From contig NZ_LKKO01000001.1 of the NCBI RefSeq assembly GCF_001455965.1, forward strand, positions 496,001 through 560,000: 64,000 nucleotides of DNA, in the 5' to 3' direction. Shown here one piece after another: positions 61,351-64,000 of this stretch (positions are counted from its first letter, which is position 1; each line of letters begins with the position of its first letter). The notes under the pieces were generated by a model. It was given only the letters and a program-made list of their open reading frames with translations. It was not told where the DNA came from and made no database searches. The position numbers and the translations under genes are program-made. The DNA comes from Methylobacterium sp. GXS13 (GTDB lineage Bacteria > Pseudomonadota > Alphaproteobacteria > Rhizobiales > Beijerinckiaceae).

Positions 61351-62790
61351 TCAGGCGTCGAGCACCCAGGTATCCTTCGTACCACCGCCCTGGCTGGAAT
61401 TGACGACCAAAGACCCTTCCTTCAGCGCGACCCGGGTCAGCCCGCCGGGCACGATGCGGATCTGGTCGGCGCCGCACAGCACGAAGGGCCGCAGGTCGAC
61501 GTGGCGCGGGGCGACCCCGGAGGCCACGAAGGTCGGGCAGGTCGAGAGCGACAGGGTCGGCTGGGCGATGAAGCCGTCCGGGGCGTGCTTCAGCTTCTTC
61601 GCGAAATCCTCGATCTCGCGCTTGCTGGCATGCGGCCCGACCAGCATGCCGTAGCCGCCCGACCCGTTGACCTCCTTCACCACCAGCTCGGACAGGTTGT
61701 CCATGACGTAGGCGAAGGACTCCTTCTCGCGGCAGCGATAGGTCGGCACGTTGTGCAGGATCGGCTCCTCGCCGGTGAAGAATTTCACGATTTCCGGCAT
61801 GTAGCTGTAGACCGCCTTGTCGTCGGAGATGCCGGTCCCGACCGCGTTGGCCAGTGTCACGGAGCCGCGCTCGTAGGCGTTCATCAGGCCCGGTACGCCG
61901 AGCACCGAATCCGGCCGGAAGACGAGGGGATCCAGGAAATCGTCGTCGAGGCGTCGGTAGATCACGTCGACCCGGCGCGGGCCCTCGGTGGTGCGCATGT
62001 ACACCACGTCGTCCTTGGTGAAGAGGTCCGAGGCCTCCACCAGCTCGACGCCGAGCTTGTCGGCCAGGAACGAGTGCTCGTAGAAGGCGGAATTGTAGCG
62101 GCCGGGGGTCAGCAGCACCACGGTCGGGTCGCGAGTGGCCGAGCCCGGAGCGAGGCTGCGCAGGGTGGCGAGCAGGGCGTCGGGATAGTTCTCGACCGGG
62201 GCGACCCGGTGCTTGGAGAACAGGTCCGGGAACAGGCGCAGCATCACCTCCCGGTTCTCCAGCATGTAGGAGACCCCGGACGGGATCCGGGCATTGTCCT
62301 CGAGGACGAAGAAGTCCTTCTCGCCGGTGCGGACGATATCGATCCCGGCCACGTGGACGTAGAGGTCGTGGGGCACCCGGAACGAGCGCATCTCCATCCG
62401 GTAATGGGCGTTCCTGTAGACGAGATCGGCCGGGATGATGCCGGCCTTGATGCATTCCTGGGCGCCGTAGACGTCCTTCAGGAACAGGTTGATCGCGGTC
62501 ACCCGCTGCTTGAGCCCGCGCTCGAGGAAATCCCATTCCGGCTTGGTGATCACCCGGGGGATGATGTCGAACGGGATCAGCCGCTCGGTCGATTCGTTGT
62601 CGCCGTAGACCGCGAAGGTGATGCCGATCCGGCGGAACAGCAGCTCGGCCTGGCTGCGGCGGGTGTTGAAATGCTCGGGCGGGGTGGTCTCGAGCCAGTT
62701 CTTCAGCTTGCCGTAGGCGTCTCGGACGGCGGCCGGATCGGCGGCGCCGTTGCCGATCCCGTTCATCTCGTCGAAGGCCGTCAACGCCAT
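61351..62790 (-). CDS. Circularly permuted ATP-grasp protein (COG2308)
   Basis: The 479-aa protein has an N-terminal helical part and an ATP-grasp fold with permuted order: KPEWDFLERGLKQRVTAINLF (about 75-95), LYVHVAGIDIVRTGEKDFFVLEDNARIPSG (shortened to pattern) and a later NGSGGYGMLVGPHASK loop that likely binds phosphates. The family is thought to join an amine to a carboxylate, making peptides or amides, though its substrates are unknown. First gene of the Anbu cluster; the gap to radC upstream is 95 bases. Confidence 0.93.
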   Translation of the reverse strand: MALTAFDEMNGIGNGAADPAAVRDAYGKLKNWLETTPPEHFNTRRSQAELLFRRIGITFAVYGDNESTERLIPFDIIPRVITKPEWDFLERGLKQRVTAINLFLKDVYGAQECIKAGIIPADLVYRNAHYRMEMRSFRVPHDLYVHVAGIDIVRTGEKDFFVLEDNARIPSGVSYMLENREVMLRLFPDLFSKHRVAPVENYPDALLATLRSLAPGSATRDPTVVLLTPGRYNSAFYEHSFLADKLGVELVEASDLFTKDDVVYMRTTEGPRRVDVIYRRLDDDFLDPLVFRPDSVLGVPGLMNAYERGSVTLANAVGTGISDDKAVYSYMPEIVKFFTGEEPILHNVPTYRCREKESFAYVMDNLSELVVKEVNGSGGYGMLVGPHASKREIEDFAKKLKHAPDGFIAQPTLSLSTCPTFVASGVAPRHVDLRPFVLCGADQIRIVPGGLTRVALKEGSLVVNSSQGGGTKDTWVLDA

Positions 62791-62885
62791 TCCGATTCTC
62801 CCTCACGCTCCTGCTCTTCAGGCAAGAGGCGCGCCAGCCACCAGGGCTATACCCGTGGTCGACAACGCTCAAGATCACAGGAAGA

Positions 62886-63617
62886 TCAGAACAGCTTGAG
62901 GCCTTTCAGGCTGGCATGTCCGTTTCGACCCAGGATGACATGGTCGTGCACCACAATTTTGAGTGGTGCCAGCACCGAAACGATCTCGCGGGTCATCGCA
63001 ACGTCGGCTGCTGATGGATTGGGATCGCCCGACGGGTGGTTGTGAGCCAGGATGATCGCGGTGGCCGAAAGCTCCAGGGCCCGGCGGGCGACCTCCCGGG
63101 GATAGACCGGTGTATGATCCACGGTGCCGCGCCCCTGCACCTCATCGGCGATGAGCTGGTTGCGCTTGTCCAGGAACAGGACGCGGAATTCCTCGCGCGG
63201 CGCGAACGCCATCGTGGCGCGCAGATAGTCGTGGAGCGCGCTCCAGGAATTGAGCAGATCGCGCTCGCGGATCGCGCCTCGGGCGAGCCGCCGCCCGGCG
63301 GCCTCGATCACCTTGAGGTCGGCGGCGACCCCGGCGCTCACGCCCTCGACCTCCATCAGCCGGGCCGGCGCGGCGCTCAACACCTCGGCAAAGCTGCCGA
63401 AGCGGGCGACCAGCGCCTTGGCCAGGGGCTTCACGTCCCGCCGGGGAATCGCCCGGAACAGGACCAGCTCCAGCAGCTCGTAATCCGGCAGGGCATCGCC
63501 AACCGCCGCGAATTTCTCCCGCAGGCGATCGCGATGACCGTGATAATGCGGCGCCTCCTTGGCGGACGGCATGGCACTCTCGGAGAAAAACCCCGCCGCG
63601 CCGTCCTCCCGAGCCAC
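62886..63617 (-). CDS. radC: RadC family JAB-domain protein
   Basis: The 243-aa protein has a UvrC/RadC-like helix-hairpin-helix ([20 protein letters not shown], and [15 protein letters not shown]) and a JAB/MPN metal-binding domain with the [15 protein letters not shown] motif, which keeps the His-x-His and Asp zinc ligands. Its true role is uncertain (named for a misassigned repair phenotype). The GTG at 63617 lies 6 bases after the map stop; ATG 63572 ([11 protein letters not shown]) is an alternative start. Confidence 0.92.
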   Translation of the reverse strand: MAREDGAAGFFSESAMPSAKEAPHYHGHRDRLREKFAAVGDALPDYELLELVLFRAIPRRDVKPLAKALVARFGSFAEVLSAAPARLMEVEGVSAGVAADLKVIEAAGRRLARGAIRERDLLNSWSALHDYLRATMAFAPREEFRVLFLDKRNQLIADEVQGRGTVDHTPVYPREVARRALELSATAIILAHNHPSGDPNPSAADVAMTREIVSVLAPLKIVVHDHVILGRNGHASLKGLKLF

Positions 63618-63623
63618 GGCCGG

Positions 63624-64000
63624 TCAGGCCGCCGGATTGATGGGCTGGTGCAGGCCCTTGGGCGAGATCGTGAAGATCTCGACGCCGGTCTCGGTCACCG
63701 CCACCGTATGCTCGAACTGGGCGGAGAGCGACCGGTCGCGGGTCACGGCCGTCCAACCGTCGCCCAGCACCTTCACGGCCGGGCGGCCGAGATTGATCAT
63801 CGGCTCGATGGTGAAGAACTGGCCTGGCTTCAACGGCACGTCGTAGCTCGCCTCGACGTAGTGCAGGATGGTCGGCGCGTCATGGTAGATCCGCCCGAGG
63901 CCGTGGCCACAGAAGTCGCGCACCACCGAGCAGCGCTCGCTCTCGGCGAAGGTCTGGATCGCCCGGCCGATATCGTTGGTCGAGCCGCCGGGCTTCACCG
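63624..64000 (-). CDS. map: Methionine aminopeptidase type I, C-terminal part (cut by window edge)
   Basis: This is the last 125 or so residues of type I Map, which removes the first Met from new proteins. The segment reads VKPGGSTNDIGRAIQTFAES, then DFCGHGLGRIYHDAPTILHY with a metal-binding His in GHGLG, GQFFTIEPMINLG and a late FEHTVAVTETGVEIFT with the last Glu ligand. The gene continues beyond the window. Its stop lies 6 bases from the radC start. Confidence 0.95.
   Translation of the reverse strand, partial: VKPGGSTNDIGRAIQTFAESERCSVVRDFCGHGLGRIYHDAPTILHYVEASYDVPLKPGQFFTIEPMINLGRPAVKVLGDGWTAVTRDRSLSAQFEHTVAVTETGVEIFTISPKGLHQPINPAA

Noticed and set aside
60869..62878. 669-codon minus-strand frame within the Anbu cluster
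   Set aside because: It is the alternate frame of the ATP-grasp and alpha-E genes; its translation is Arg/Gly/Pro-rich and featureless.

Overview
This window reads as chromosomal core DNA from a high-GC alphaproteobacterium, most likely Methylobacterium or a close relative. The reasons are the HrcA/CIRCE-controlled groESL start, an fdh4A/fdh4B-like formate dehydrogenase pair, a pseudoazurin gene, the lptF-lptG-lptD-pdxA-rsmA cluster, a trxB-lsrB pair, and yqeY-dnaG-rpoD. Species assignment is inference. No rRNA, tRNA, insertion sequence, integrase or CRISPR array was recognised.

Layout: 0-0.7 kb holds the groEL start (cut by the window edge), groES, and a CIRCE operator with promoter. 0.7-10.6 kb holds a CorA transporter, a soluble PAS chemoreceptor, a DUF3455 protein, the ligase-associated repair pair pdeM plus DEXH helicase, an alpha/beta hydrolase, a DUF6460 protein, a MATE exporter and a glycine-zipper protein. 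10.8-15.1 kb holds a CitE-like lyase, a divergent VOC protein/WYL regulator pair, a small secreted protein and a second VOC protein. 15.1-19.4 kb (minus strand) holds the fdh4AB-like pair, pyrD and a DUF952 gene. 19.9-22.9 kb holds an S24/LexA-like regulator, a PAS histidine kinase and a Tim44-domain protein. 22.9-30 kb (minus) is the LPS-export and maturation cluster lptF, lptG, lptD, pdxA, rsmA. 30.1-35.3 kb (plus) holds pepA, a membrane protein, fadD and msrP. 35.4-43.3 kb (minus) runs carB, greA, a secreted protein, an ELM1-like protein, trxB and an LsrB/VtlR-type regulator. A pseudoazurin gene, a small membrane gene and carA follow. 45.9-52 kb (plus) holds yqeY, dnaG, rpoD and a class III adenylate cyclase. 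52-53.6 kb is an AT-rich segment with one glycosyltransferase. 53.7-56.8 kb is a TPP-riboswitch-led thiazole operon, thiO-thiS-thiG plus a ThiE/TenI-like gene. An ABC exporter follows. 58.7-62.8 kb (minus) is a four-gene Anbu proteasome-homologue cluster. radC and the 3' part of map end the window.

The most interesting system is the Anbu locus: a circularly permuted ATP-grasp protein, an alpha-E helical protein, a transglutaminase-fold protein and the Anbu peptidase, in that transcriptional order. The pattern suggests synthesis of a peptide or amide-type product or tag plus its processing, but the substrate is unknown. Other points worth a second look are the TenI-like residues in the last thi gene, the winged-helix look of the Fdh4B candidate, the loss of zinc ligands in DnaG, and the helicase gene that has no ordinary start codon at its expected N-terminus.
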